DNA of 64,000 nucleotides from positions 149,549 to 213,548 of the forward strand of contig WTFG01000005.1 in the NCBI GenBank assembly GCA_009835005.1, in the 5' to 3' direction. The notes beneath the pieces are model-generated. The model was given only the letters and a program-made list of their open reading frames with translations. It was not told where the DNA came from and searched no databases. This DNA is from Flavobacteriaceae bacterium Ap0902. Its GTDB lineage: Bacteria; Bacteroidota; Bacteroidia; Flavobacteriales; Weeksellaceae. The position numbers and the translations under genes were made by a program. Each line of letters opens with the position of its first letter. Position 1 is the first letter of the stretch. This document shows positions 45,610 through 54,105 of this stretch, one piece after another.

Positions 45610-47541
45610 TTAACTCAATTCTGCATTTCTGATTATACGCATCATCATTTCTTCAAACATCGCCTCATATTCTTTCATAGAAAGTTTGCGACCTCCTTCA
45701 CCTCTCAAATTATTATCGCCTTTGTGTAAGGCGTCTATTTTAATATTGATGCTCTTTGCTGAAGTAGAAGCCCCAGTTACTTTATTCACGGCATTGGTTA
45801 CAGGCTTTTTATTGTCTTGGGTGTTAAAGCCACCTGTTCCCTTGCCTGCGCCATACAAGCCCTCGCTTTTTTCCTTTGTCTTTTGCCCAGGCAAATCTGG
45901 AATATTAATTTTTAGCGGCTCATGTGTGCCTAAGTTCCAGCGCATTTTATCAATCATCTTCGCGCCCTTACCTGCTAAATTTCCCAAACCTGGTATATTA
46001 GATAATATTTCTAATAATTGTTGAACGGGTTTCAACATGGCATCAAGCAATACTTGCCCTATCCGTTTTAATCCCGCAAGAATACCTCCGTCTGTAAAGG
46101 CTTTCTTAATGCTTTCCCAATGGTCATATAGATTTTTTATAATACTAATCAAATAGCCAAATGGTCCCATTAAAGCCAATACTGCCGCTCCCCAATCATC
46201 AAAATGATTAATTGCCGAGACAACGATGCCAATTAATAAAACAATAGCAGCAATTACAAGCCCAACAGGATTAGCCCACAGGGCTAAATTCATGGTCCAA
46301 ATAGCGGCGGTGGCAATGCCAATAGCACCAGCCAATACACCAAACAAAGGGATGACCCAATTCATGTTTCTATTCAACCAATCCAAGGCAGGGTTTAATG
46401 TTTCAAACAATTTAAGAAGGTAGGGGATTATAATGTCCCCTATCTTGCTCATAAGAACCTCTAATCGGTCAGAAAATAGTTTCTTCATTTTGGTAAAATC
46501 GCCCTGGGCATTTTTCAAAGCATCATCAAGGTTGAATTGTGAACTATCAAAAGCGTTAAATGTAGCTATCATATCATCGGCTCCAGTCTTTACCTTATCT
46601 AAAGCACCACGTAAACCTTCTGGACCACCAATTTTATTTATGGCTTCTGTAATTTCTTTATCGCTCATATTTTTGAACTTACCTGAAATATCTTTTAAAA
46701 TAGCGTCAGCATTACGCATAGAGCCATTTTTGTCAAAAACATTTACTTTTAAAACCTCTTCAAACTTATCGGCTTGTTGCCCTAAACCTTGAAAGAATGT
46801 TTTTGCCATATTAGCCCCAACATCAGAATTTTTAGCCACACTGGTAAACATCGCAAATACCTTATTCGCCTGGTCTATACCTTGCCCTGCAGAGGATGCT
46901 GCACCTGCATATTCCGTTTGTACTTTTGCCAACTCATCAAAGGTGGTGATGCCTACTTGCACTGTCTTGGCATTACTTTCTAATAGTTTGTCTATATCAT
47001 TTACTTGCAAACCAAAAGCTTTCATAGCCTTGGTAGTAGAGTTCATAGAATCATTTATATTGGCTCCTGTAGCAATGGAATATTTCCCAACTTTTTTAAA
47101 TATTTCAATAGCATCATCACCATATAAGCCTGTAGCCGATTGTAAATCATATATTGCATTGGTGCTATCAGTTAAATTGGTTCCAACTTCATAAGTGGCA
47201 TCTCTAATTTTAGAACGATAGGCATCTAATTCACCTTTACTTTTATCTAAATTCAAATTCCTTATCGGTAAAAAAGCACTATCAAACCTTGCAGCTGCAT
47301 CTACACCTTTATAGGCTATTGTGCTAAGAGCAGCAAATCCAGCAGCTACACCCACCATAAGTCCTTTTTTTAGGTTTTCGGTAGATATGCCTAATTTTTT
47401 ACTAAATCTATCGGCTATCTTATTGAGTTTGCCCTGTACTTTCTCTTGGAACTTGGTGAGTTTACCTTCCAATTTTCCCAGTTTGCCACTTAACTTGTCT
47501 GCCAAGTCTATGAGCAATGTTAATTTTGCTTGTTTTGCCAT
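45610..47541 (-). CDS. Phage tail tape measure protein
   Basis: Tape measure protein of 643 residues, the rod that sets tail length in siphophage and myophage particles. N-terminal Lys/Leu-rich coiled coil (LSGKLGKLEGKLTKFQEKVQ) precedes the TP901 core (ARFDSAFLPIRNLN, YEVGTNLTDSTNAIYDL near 120, MNSTTKAMKAFGLQ near 162). Two hydrophobic segments lie near 395-415 and 420-445. The end is Gly/Lys-rich. Visibly less AT-rich than its surroundings. The expected chaperone genes and the major tail protein are absent upstream. Frame intact. Confidence 0.9.
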   Translation of the reverse strand: MAKQAKLTLLIDLADKLSGKLGKLEGKLTKFQEKVQGKLNKIADRFSKKLGISTENLKKGLMVGVAAGFAALSTIAYKGVDAAARFDSAFLPIRNLNLDKSKGELDAYRSKIRDATYEVGTNLTDSTNAIYDLQSATGLYGDDAIEIFKKVGKYSIATGANINDSMNSTTKAMKAFGLQVNDIDKLLESNAKTVQVGITTFDELAKVQTEYAGAASSAGQGIDQANKVFAMFTSVAKNSDVGANMAKTFFQGLGQQADKFEEVLKVNVFDKNGSMRNADAILKDISGKFKNMSDKEITEAINKIGGPEGLRGALDKVKTGADDMIATFNAFDSSQFNLDDALKNAQGDFTKMKKLFSDRLEVLMSKIGDIIIPYLLKLFETLNPALDWLNRNMNWVIPLFGVLAGAIGIATAAIWTMNLALWANPVGLVIAAIVLLIGIVVSAINHFDDWGAAVLALMGPFGYLISIIKNLYDHWESIKKAFTDGGILAGLKRIGQVLLDAMLKPVQQLLEILSNIPGLGNLAGKGAKMIDKMRWNLGTHEPLKINIPDLPGQKTKEKSEGLYGAGKGTGGFNTQDNKKPVTNAVNKVTGASTSAKSINIKIDALHKGDNNLRGEGGRKLSMKEYEAMFEEMMMRIIRNAELS

Positions 47542-47565
47542 TGTTTATGGTTTTTTGTATATTTG
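47535..47565 (+). promoter_or_regulatory. Promoter pointing into the hairpin region upstream of the tape measure gene
   Basis: TTG (47535-47537), a 20-bp spacer and TATATTTG (47558-47565) on the plus strand, opposite in direction to the phage genes. Its start point would be about 47570, just before the left hairpin arm. Confidence 0.5.
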
Positions 47566-47569
47566 CATC

Positions 47570-47684
47570 GTGTCGGAGTTAATAAAGTCCCAGAAATGGA
47601 AAATAGCGAGACCAAGTAATAACATTAGGCCAATATCCTCACTGTATATCAAAGGGGGATTTTATTAACTCTTTACTTTTTTAT
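47570..47684 (+). ncRNA. Candidate ~110-nt hairpin RNA
   Basis: A 16-base inverted repeat (47576-47591 and 47656-47671, one mismatch that is a G-U in the RNA) closes a 64-base loop. It is followed by U-rich sequence (47672-47684) and preceded by a consensus promoter. The layout is that of a small independently transcribed RNA with its own terminator. It runs toward the 3' end of the nuclease-like gene, antisense to its last codons. There is no reading frame of note. It may instead be a scar of the phage deletion. Confidence 0.3.
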
Positions 47685-48131
47685 TAAAATTCCTTTTCTT
47701 GCCTCTTTTTCATACCCTTTCATATAGTGCCAAGAATTTATTTCAATTCCTTCTATATTTTCATTAATTTCTGTTGTAACAACTAATATTTTATTTTTGT
47801 AAAATTTGATATATTTTCTTTCTATTTTACCTTTCCAATTAAATCCCCAAACTTCATCAGGTGATTTCAAGACACTCTCAATGTGCGGAAATAACTGGTG
47901 TCTTATTTCTTCTTTATTTAGATAATGATCACGTAGATGGTTGTTAAAAATCGTTTCTTTTAAAATTAACTTTCTACTTAAATAGTCTTCAAACCCCATA
48001 TAATTTTTACCCTCAACCTTTTTAAATAATTCTTTTACGTTTTTAGGTGTAATACTTTTATCTATTTTAATAGGCTTTAAATCATTTTTAAATTCTTTCC
48101 ATGGTTTCAATCCATATTTATCAAAGGACAT
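47673..48131 (-). CDS. Putative phage nuclease domain protein (MuF toxin C-terminus-like)
   Basis: A 152-residue basic protein. ESVLKSPDEVWGFNWKGKIERKYIKFYKNKILVVTTEI (about 88-125) and the ending KGYEKEARKGILI resemble the barnase-EndoU-ColicinE5/D-RelE-like nuclease domains that tip phage MuF head proteins. A conserved-looking HLRDHYLNKEEIRHQLFPHI lies before it. If correct, this is the toxin end of a larger MuF protein whose head-binding part is gone: the gene begins within about 10 bases of the break with the ligase sequence. A stop codon precedes the ATG in frame, so no longer form survives. Activity unproven. Confidence 0.45.
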   Translation of the reverse strand: MSFDKYGLKPWKEFKNDLKPIKIDKSITPKNVKELFKKVEGKNYMGFEDYLSRKLILKETIFNNHLRDHYLNKEEIRHQLFPHIESVLKSPDEVWGFNWKGKIERKYIKFYKNKILVVTTEINENIEGIEINSWHYMKGYEKEARKGILIKK

Positions 48132-48134
48132 TTG

Positions 48135-48961
48135 GTTTATCTTTTCAGGGAAGCCTTCAAAAATGAAACAGAAGATTTTATAATTGATGGTGAAATTTTA
48201 CCACTAAAAGGTGGAAACGTTTTATTATTTAATGACCTTTAAAAAAGATTAAATAGGAAAAATATTACCAAGAAACTTTTAGAAGAAGTTCCTATTGGTT
48301 TTTACATGTACGATTGCATGGAATGGAACGAAAAAGACATTCGAGAGGAACCTTTAAGTTATAGAAGAGAAAAATTAGAACAAATTACCCAAGATGTGCA
48401 AAGCGACGTCATTAAACTGTCAGAAATTATAACTTTTGATCATTAGGAAGAATTAGCTGAACTTAGAGAAAATGCTCGTTCTATCAACTCAGAAGGTCTC
48501 ATGCTAAAACAGAAAGCATCCCCTTATCACACGGGTAGAAAAAAGGCGATTGGTGGAAATGGAAAGTAGATCCTTTAACCATTGATGCGGTGATGATTTA
48601 TGCGCAACGTGGTTCTAGAAGACGAAGTGGACATTACACGGATTACACCTTTGCAGTGCGTGATGGAGAAAAGTTAGTAACCATTGCCAAAGCATATTCT
48701 GGGCTTACGGATAAAGAAATTCAAGAAATGAGTAAATTTGTGAGAAAGAATGAAATAGAGAAATTCGGGCCTGTGCGTACGGTGAAACCTGAGTTGGTTT
48801 TTGAAATCGCCTTTGAAGGAATTGCTTTAAGTAATAGGCATAAATCTGGGGTTGCATTGCGATTCCCTAGGATTAAAAGATGGCGTAGAGATAAAAGCGT
48901 AGAAGATATTGACACCATAGAAAGTGTAAAATCAACCATTGATTCATTATCTATTGAATAA
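48135..48961 (+). pseudogene. ATP-dependent DNA ligase, N-terminally deleted and frame-broken
   Basis: Conceptual translation resumes the Bacteroidota ATP ligase from DFIIDGEILPLKGG to the end, about 265 of some 530 residues. Still readable are motif III (FYMYDCMEW), motif IV (EGLMLKQK), motif V (KWKVDPLTIDAVMIYAQRG) and the OB-fold to the C-terminus. Damage: TAA at 48240-48242 (probably CAA), TAG at 48444-48446 (probably TGG), and a one-base loss in the A6 run at 48539-48544 that shifts the frame. The first half, including the catalytic KxDG lysine, is missing. An open frame from 48590 is only the tail of this gene. Confidence 0.88.
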
Positions 48962-48987
48962 AATTGTTTTAATTAAATATTGAAGAT

Positions 48988-51426
48988 TTGTCTAAGTTTT
49001 TAGAAAGTGAAGGTTATCAAATCATCTCTGAATGGATGGCCTCTAAAGATATTGCTCCGTTTCCGTTTCAGGAGAAAACTTGGGCTAAATTTAGTCTAGG
49101 CTACAGCGGTATGGTGGTAGCTCCTACTGGTTATGGTAAAACCTATTCTGTTTTTTTAGCGGTGATTATAGATTTCCTCAATAATCCTAAAAAATATATT
49201 GGCGCTGGGCTCAAGATGATTTGGGTCTCGCCTTTGCGATCGCTTGCTAAAGACTTACAGCGTGCGATGCAAGAAGCCATTGATGATATTGGGCTTGATT
49301 GGGTGGTAGAAACTAGAAATGGGGATACGCCTCAAAAGATTAGACAGCGACAATCTAAACGAATGCCTGAGATTTTGATTGTAACGCCTGAGACTTTGCA
49401 CTTGCTCTTTGCCATGAAAAAGCATGAGCGGTTTTTTAAAAATATCCAATGTATTGCGATTGATGAGTGGCATGAATTATTAGGGAGTAAACGGGGGGTG
49501 CTTACAGAATTGGCGGTATCTTATTTGAGAAAATTTAATCCAAAACTTCGCATTTGGGGCATTACCGCCACGGTAGGGAATTTAGATGAAGCCATGGATG
49601 TACTGATCCCATATGATGTGAAGAAAATTTCCATAAAAACAAAACTGAAAAAAAAGACAGAAATTACCACCGTATTTCCAGAAGAAGTAGAAGTGCTTCC
49701 GTGGGCTGGGCATATTGGTGCCAAAATGGTGGATAAGATTTTGCCCATTATAGAACAGGCAGAAACTGCACTTATCTTTACCAACACGAGAAGCCAATCA
49801 GAAATGTGGTATCAATTTATCTTAAAAGGAAATCCTGATTTGGCTGGGCAAATTGCCATTCATCATGGATCCATTGATAGAGAATTACGAGAATGGATAG
49901 AAGATAATCTTTCTTCTGGGAGATTAAAGGCTGTGATTGCAACCTCATCTTTAGATTTAGGCGTAGATTTCAAACCTGTGGATACCGTGATTCAAATTGG
50001 CTCTGTAAAGGGCGTTGCTAGATTCCTGCAACGTGCGGGTCGTAGTGGTCACTCTCCTTTTGAAACGTCTAAAATTTATTTCGTCCCCACCCATTCTTTA
50101 GAACTAATTGAAATTTCTGCGATTAAAGAAGCCATTAAAAATAATGTGATAGAAAGTAGAACACCCATGGTGCTGTCTTATGATGTTTTAATTCAATTTT
50201 TAGTGACAATTGCCGTGGGTGATGGTTTCTATCCCAAGGATATGAAAGATACGGTGATGCAAACCCATGCATTCCATTATATGCAAGATAATGATTGGAA
50301 ATGGGCGTTTAACTTCATCACACATGGTGGTTCTGCACTCAGAAATTACGAGGAATATCATAAAGTAGAAATTCAAGAGGATGGCTTATATAAAGTAACG
50401 AGTAGGCGCATTGCGATGCTACACCGCATGAATATGGGCGTGATTATAAGTGATTTGATGATGAAAGTCAAATTTATGAGTGGTGGCTATATTGGGATGG
50501 TAGAAGAGTATTTTATCAGTAAATTAAAGGTTGGTGATAAATTTATCTTGGCTGGGCGTGTGCTAGAACTTAAAAAAGTAAAGGACGTGATTGCTTATGT
50601 AAAATTAGCGAAAGGCAAAGCCGTAACGCCCAGTTGGCTAGGAGGTCGTTTACCGCTATCTTCTGATTTAAGCCATTATATGCGAACCAAGTTAGCCGAT
50701 GCTTTACAACCAAGTTCAAAAGAAAAAGAACAGAAATTTTTAAATCCATTATTGTTAAGACAGGAAGAGCGATCTCACATTCCTAAAGCCGATGAGTTTT
50801 TGGTAGAAATGATAGAAACCAGAGATGGGCATCACCTTTTTATGTATCCTTTTGAAGGGCGAATGGTGCATGAAATCTTCGCCTCTATTATTGCCTATCG
50901 CATCAGTCAAATGCAACCACAGACTTTTACGATTGCTATGAATGATTATGGCTTTGAATTGTTAAGTGATCAAAAAATACCTGTGAATAAAGAAAACTTG
51001 TTTAAAATTCTATCTCCCGTGAATTTGATGCAAGATGCTATTGCCAGTGTGAATGCTACAGAAATGGCATCAAGAAAATTTAGGGATATTGCAGTAATTG
51101 CTGGTTTGATTTTGAAAAACCATTATGGCAATAGCAAAAATTTTAAAAGTTTACAAAGTTCTACGGGTTTAATCTTCCGTGTTTTAGAAGACTATGAACC
51201 TGATAATTTACTATTAAAACAAGCCTATACAGAAGTTTTTGATCAACAGTTTGAGGAAGTACGACTGAAAAAGGCATTTGAAAGAATCGCTCATAGTAAA
51301 ATCATCTTTAAATATGCCCTCGCTTTTACCCCGCTTAGTTTCCCCATCAAGGTGGATAGTTTGCGGGCAAGCATGAGCAATGAAGATTTAGCCAAAAGAA
51401 TACAAAGAATGCAAAACTTAAAGTAA
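48988..51426 (+). CDS. Ligase-associated DEXH-box helicase (Lhr-like)
   Basis: Superfamily 2 helicase of 812 residues from the ligase-associated DNA damage response set. Walker A is VAPTGYGKT near 40; the Walker B box is DEWH (IAIDEWHELLG near 156). Motif III is GITATVG near 192, and motif VI FLQRAGRSGHS near 346. A WYL-free Lhr-type C-terminal half follows. Full length. The start is TTG at 48988, 26 bp after the ligase remnant; no ATG lies near. With the ligase gone, the helicase is left with PdeM only, yet it shows no lesion. Confidence 0.9.
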   Translation: MSKFLESEGYQIISEWMASKDIAPFPFQEKTWAKFSLGYSGMVVAPTGYGKTYSVFLAVIIDFLNNPKKYIGAGLKMIWVSPLRSLAKDLQRAMQEAIDDIGLDWVVETRNGDTPQKIRQRQSKRMPEILIVTPETLHLLFAMKKHERFFKNIQCIAIDEWHELLGSKRGVLTELAVSYLRKFNPKLRIWGITATVGNLDEAMDVLIPYDVKKISIKTKLKKKTEITTVFPEEVEVLPWAGHIGAKMVDKILPIIEQAETALIFTNTRSQSEMWYQFILKGNPDLAGQIAIHHGSIDRELREWIEDNLSSGRLKAVIATSSLDLGVDFKPVDTVIQIGSVKGVARFLQRAGRSGHSPFETSKIYFVPTHSLELIEISAIKEAIKNNVIESRTPMVLSYDVLIQFLVTIAVGDGFYPKDMKDTVMQTHAFHYMQDNDWKWAFNFITHGGSALRNYEEYHKVEIQEDGLYKVTSRRIAMLHRMNMGVIISDLMMKVKFMSGGYIGMVEEYFISKLKVGDKFILAGRVLELKKVKDVIAYVKLAKGKAVTPSWLGGRLPLSSDLSHYMRTKLADALQPSSKEKEQKFLNPLLLRQEERSHIPKADEFLVEMIETRDGHHLFMYPFEGRMVHEIFASIIAYRISQMQPQTFTIAMNDYGFELLSDQKIPVNKENLFKILSPVNLMQDAIASVNATEMASRKFRDIAVIAGLILKNHYGNSKNFKSLQSSTGLIFRVLEDYEPDNLLLKQAYTEVFDQQFEEVRLKKAFERIAHSKIIFKYALAFTPLSFPIKVDSLRASMSNEDLAKRIQRMQNLK

Positions 51427-51466
51427 ATTTGCATTTTAAAACCTTTTCAAAAGCATCCCATATAAT

Positions 51467-52096
51467 TTGGAGTTAATTTTAAAACAAGAAACATTTATTT
51501 TAGATAAGGCAAGGGCTTTATATCACCCAAAAAGTAAGAGCCTGATTATTGCCGATGTGCATTTAGGGAAAACTACTCATTTCCGTAAACATGGCATTGC
51601 TGTACCTACAAACGTGGCTAAAAGTGATCTCAAACGATTAGCGCATTTAATAGAAATTTACAGCCCAAAACATATCATCATCGCGGGAGATTTCTTCCAT
51701 GCTTCTGGCAATTCAGAAATCACTTTGTTCAAGGATTGGAGAATTCAATTTCCTCAAATAGAATTTACCCTTATCAAAGGAAATCATGATCGATTAAAAG
51801 TAAGCGACTACGAGCATTTAGGTTTAAAACTGGAAAAAGAAATTCTGGAATTAAATGGAATCCATATTACGCATCATCCCCAAAATCAACCTACCCAATT
51901 TACGATTTGTGGGCACTTGCATCCTGGTATTAAGATTAAATTACGTGGGAAGCAATTCATTAAGTTACCTTCTTTTATCTTACAAAAAAACCAATTAATT
52001 TTGCCTGCTTTTAGTGAATTCACAGGCTTAGACACTTCTTTGCAACAAACAGGTAGAAGCTTTGCGATTACAAATTCTCAAGTGATGGAGGTCTAA
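51467..52096 (+). CDS. pdeM: Ligase-associated DNA repair nuclease PdeM
   Basis: Calcineurin-like metallophosphoesterase of 209 residues. The metal-binding motifs are clear: Asp and His in IIADVHLGKTTHFRKHG near 27, GDFFHASGN near 70, the GNHDR core (IKGNHDRLK near 100), THHP near 130 and the final GHLHPG near 144. This family is encoded with ATP-ligase and DEXH helicase in many bacteria. The start is TTG at 51467, 40 bp after the helicase stop. It meets the convergent photolyase gene with a 4-bp overlap. Confidence 0.9.
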   Translation: MELILKQETFILDKARALYHPKSKSLIIADVHLGKTTHFRKHGIAVPTNVAKSDLKRLAHLIEIYSPKHIIIAGDFFHASGNSEITLFKDWRIQFPQIEFTLIKGNHDRLKVSDYEHLGLKLEKEILELNGIHITHHPQNQPTQFTICGHLHPGIKIKLRGKQFIKLPSFILQKNQLILPAFSEFTGLDTSLQQTGRSFAITNSQVMEV

Positions 52097-53406
52097 ATTT
52101 CAAATTTGCTGATCGCCTTCTTATAGGCTGTAAGACAACGTTCTCTAGCCTCTTTATGATCTACAATTTCATTTGGATAATCCTCTGTTCCAAATTCTGG
52201 AACCCATTTTTGTATGTATTTAAAATCTGGATCGAATTTCTTTTGCTGAGAGGCTGGATTAAAGATTCTAAAGTATGGTGCCGCGTCCGTTCCTGTTCCT
52301 GCCGCCCATTGCCAATTACCATTGTTAGAGGATAAATCAAAATCCATTAATTTTTGCCCAAAATAGGCTTCGCCCCAACGCCAATCAATCAATAAATCTT
52401 TGACTAAAAAACTGGCTGTAATCATGCGCACCCGATTATGCATAAAACCTGTCGCATTCAATTCGCGCATGCCTGCATCTACCAAAGGATAGCCTGTTTT
52501 ACCCTCACACCAAAGTTTGAAATCCTCTTCATTGTTTCGCCATGCGATACCTTCGTATTTATCTCGAAAAGCATGGTTTTGAACTTTAGGAAAGTGATAA
52601 AGTATTTGCATAAAAAATTCTCGCCAAATCAGTTCATTCAAGAAAGTTTCGTTTTCCTTTATAGCATATTTCACCGCCTCTCTAATAGAAAAGGTTCCAA
52701 ATCGCAATGCAGTTCCTATCTTGGTAGTAGCATCCAGCGACGGAATATCTCTTACTTCATCATAATCCTTGATTTCTGCGTTCTTTAAATTCAATGGTAA
52801 ATCTGGTAATTCAGTTTCCTTAAAGCCTATAAACTCTAAGGTTGGAAAAGTTGGCTGATTTGAAGTTAGAAAATTTTCTTTATTTAATTCAATCTTAAAT
52901 TCTTGCAGATAGTTTACTTGATCCAATTCTAATGTCGCTTTCCACTTGCGCATATAGGGAGAATAAACGGTGTAGGGCGTTCCATTTTGAGTAAGAATTT
53001 CATCTTTATCAAAAATTACTTGATCCTTAAAACCTTTAAAGGAAATATCATTATCCTCCAATAATTCATAAACCGCTTTATCTCTTTTCTGCGCGTAAGG
53101 TTCATAATCTCTATTAGTGAAAACCATCTTTAGATTTTCATCCTCAGTAAGTTTCTGCAAAATCTCTAATGGTTTCCCCACATAAACCCAAAGATCAGAT
53201 CCAATAGATTTTAATTCATTTTGAATCTCCTCTAGCCTATTATAAATAAAAGGAACACGTTTATCATTCTCTGTTAACTGAGAAAGTATGTTGGTATCCA
53301 ATATAAAGATGCATTTCACCTTTAACCCACTCTCAATGGCTTCATACAGCGCATGGTTATCTTCTAATCTTAAATCTCTGCGAAACCAATGAACGGCGTA
53401 ATTCAT
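52093..53406 (-). CDS. Deoxyribodipyrimidine photolyase / cryptochrome
   Basis: FAD-dependent flavoprotein of 437 residues, probably splitting cyclobutane pyrimidine dimers with blue light. The antenna-binding N-terminal domain starts AVHWFRRDLRLEDNHAL. The FAD domain has LIWREFFMQILYHFP near 257, GYPLVDAGMRELNATGFMHN near 305 (substrate site) and SNNGNWQWAAGTGTDAAPYFRIFNP near 355. The last motif is that of class I photolyases with an intact Trp chain. Slightly shorter than E. coli PhrB (472). It adds to the DNA-repair theme of this stretch. Confidence 0.92.
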   Translation of the reverse strand: MNYAVHWFRRDLRLEDNHALYEAIESGLKVKCIFILDTNILSQLTENDKRVPFIYNRLEEIQNELKSIGSDLWVYVGKPLEILQKLTEDENLKMVFTNRDYEPYAQKRDKAVYELLEDNDISFKGFKDQVIFDKDEILTQNGTPYTVYSPYMRKWKATLELDQVNYLQEFKIELNKENFLTSNQPTFPTLEFIGFKETELPDLPLNLKNAEIKDYDEVRDIPSLDATTKIGTALRFGTFSIREAVKYAIKENETFLNELIWREFFMQILYHFPKVQNHAFRDKYEGIAWRNNEEDFKLWCEGKTGYPLVDAGMRELNATGFMHNRVRMITASFLVKDLLIDWRWGEAYFGQKLMDFDLSSNNGNWQWAAGTGTDAAPYFRIFNPASQQKKFDPDFKYIQKWVPEFGTEDYPNEIVDHKEARERCLTAYKKAISKFEI

Positions 53407-53443
53407 TTAGAATTTATAAATCTTGAATATTATAATTAAATAT

Positions 53444-54058
53444 TTAAAACAACCCATTTATTTCTGCCTCCACTTTATCTATGATGGTACCCAAATCCTC
53501 TGGATTGTTCACAAAATCTAGATTATCTACATTGATGATTAGCATTTTACCTTCATCATAACCAGACACCCATTCTTCATATTTCTTGTTTAGGCGGTTC
53601 AGGTAATCAATGCTGATGCTACTTTCATAATCTCTTCCTCTTTTCTGAATTTGATTCACCAAAGTCGGTATAGAAGCCTGCAAATAAATGAGTAAATCAG
53701 GTGCTTTTACAAAGGAATTCATCAAATTGAAAACCGTCAAATAATTTTCATAATCTCTGGTCATAAGCAACCCCATATCATGTAAATTACTGGCAAAAAT
53801 ATGCGCATCCTCATGGATGGTTCTATCTTGGATGATATTCTTTCCGCTCTCTCTAATTTCTTTTACTTGATTAAATCGGCTACCCAAGAAATAAATTTGA
53901 AGGTTAAAAGCCCATTGTTCCATATCATTATAAAAGTCATCTAAATATGGATTGCGATCTACGTCTTCAAATTGAGCTGTCCAGTTAAAGTTTTTAGCTA
54001 ATAAGTTGGTAAGTGTGGTTTTACCAGCACCAATATTCCCTGCGATGGCGATATGCAT
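53444..54058 (-). CDS. Deoxynucleoside kinase
   Basis: Salvage kinase of 204 residues that phosphorylates deoxynucleosides with ATP. The P-loop is GNIGAGKT at 7-14. The Glu/Arg pair expected in the family appears as FEDVDRNPYLDDFY near 35, and the DRS-like motif as IIQDRTIHEDAHIF near 74. The LID arginines lie in IQKRGRDYE near 137. It belongs to the dCK/dGK-like group common in Bacteroidota; which base it prefers is open. Monocistronic-looking, 37 bp from photolyase. Confidence 0.9.
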   Translation of the reverse strand: MHIAIAGNIGAGKTTLTNLLAKNFNWTAQFEDVDRNPYLDDFYNDMEQWAFNLQIYFLGSRFNQVKEIRESGKNIIQDRTIHEDAHIFASNLHDMGLLMTRDYENYLTVFNLMNSFVKAPDLLIYLQASIPTLVNQIQKRGRDYESSISIDYLNRLNKKYEEWVSGYDEGKMLIINVDNLDFVNNPEDLGTIIDKVEAEINGLF

Positions 54059-54105
54059 AATTATAATTGAAGATTAAAGGGTAAAAATAATTAAAATTTT
54101 TGGAC

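Noticed and set aside
46226..47194. Several plus-strand open frames opposite the tape measure gene
   Set aside because: They are mirror frames of a long coding region with no start signals or recognisable domains.
48590..48961. Open frame of 123 codons that could be annotated as a separate small gene
   Set aside because: It is in frame with, and continues, the C-terminal OB-fold of the ATP ligase after the one-base deletion. It is the end of the pseudogene, not an independent gene.
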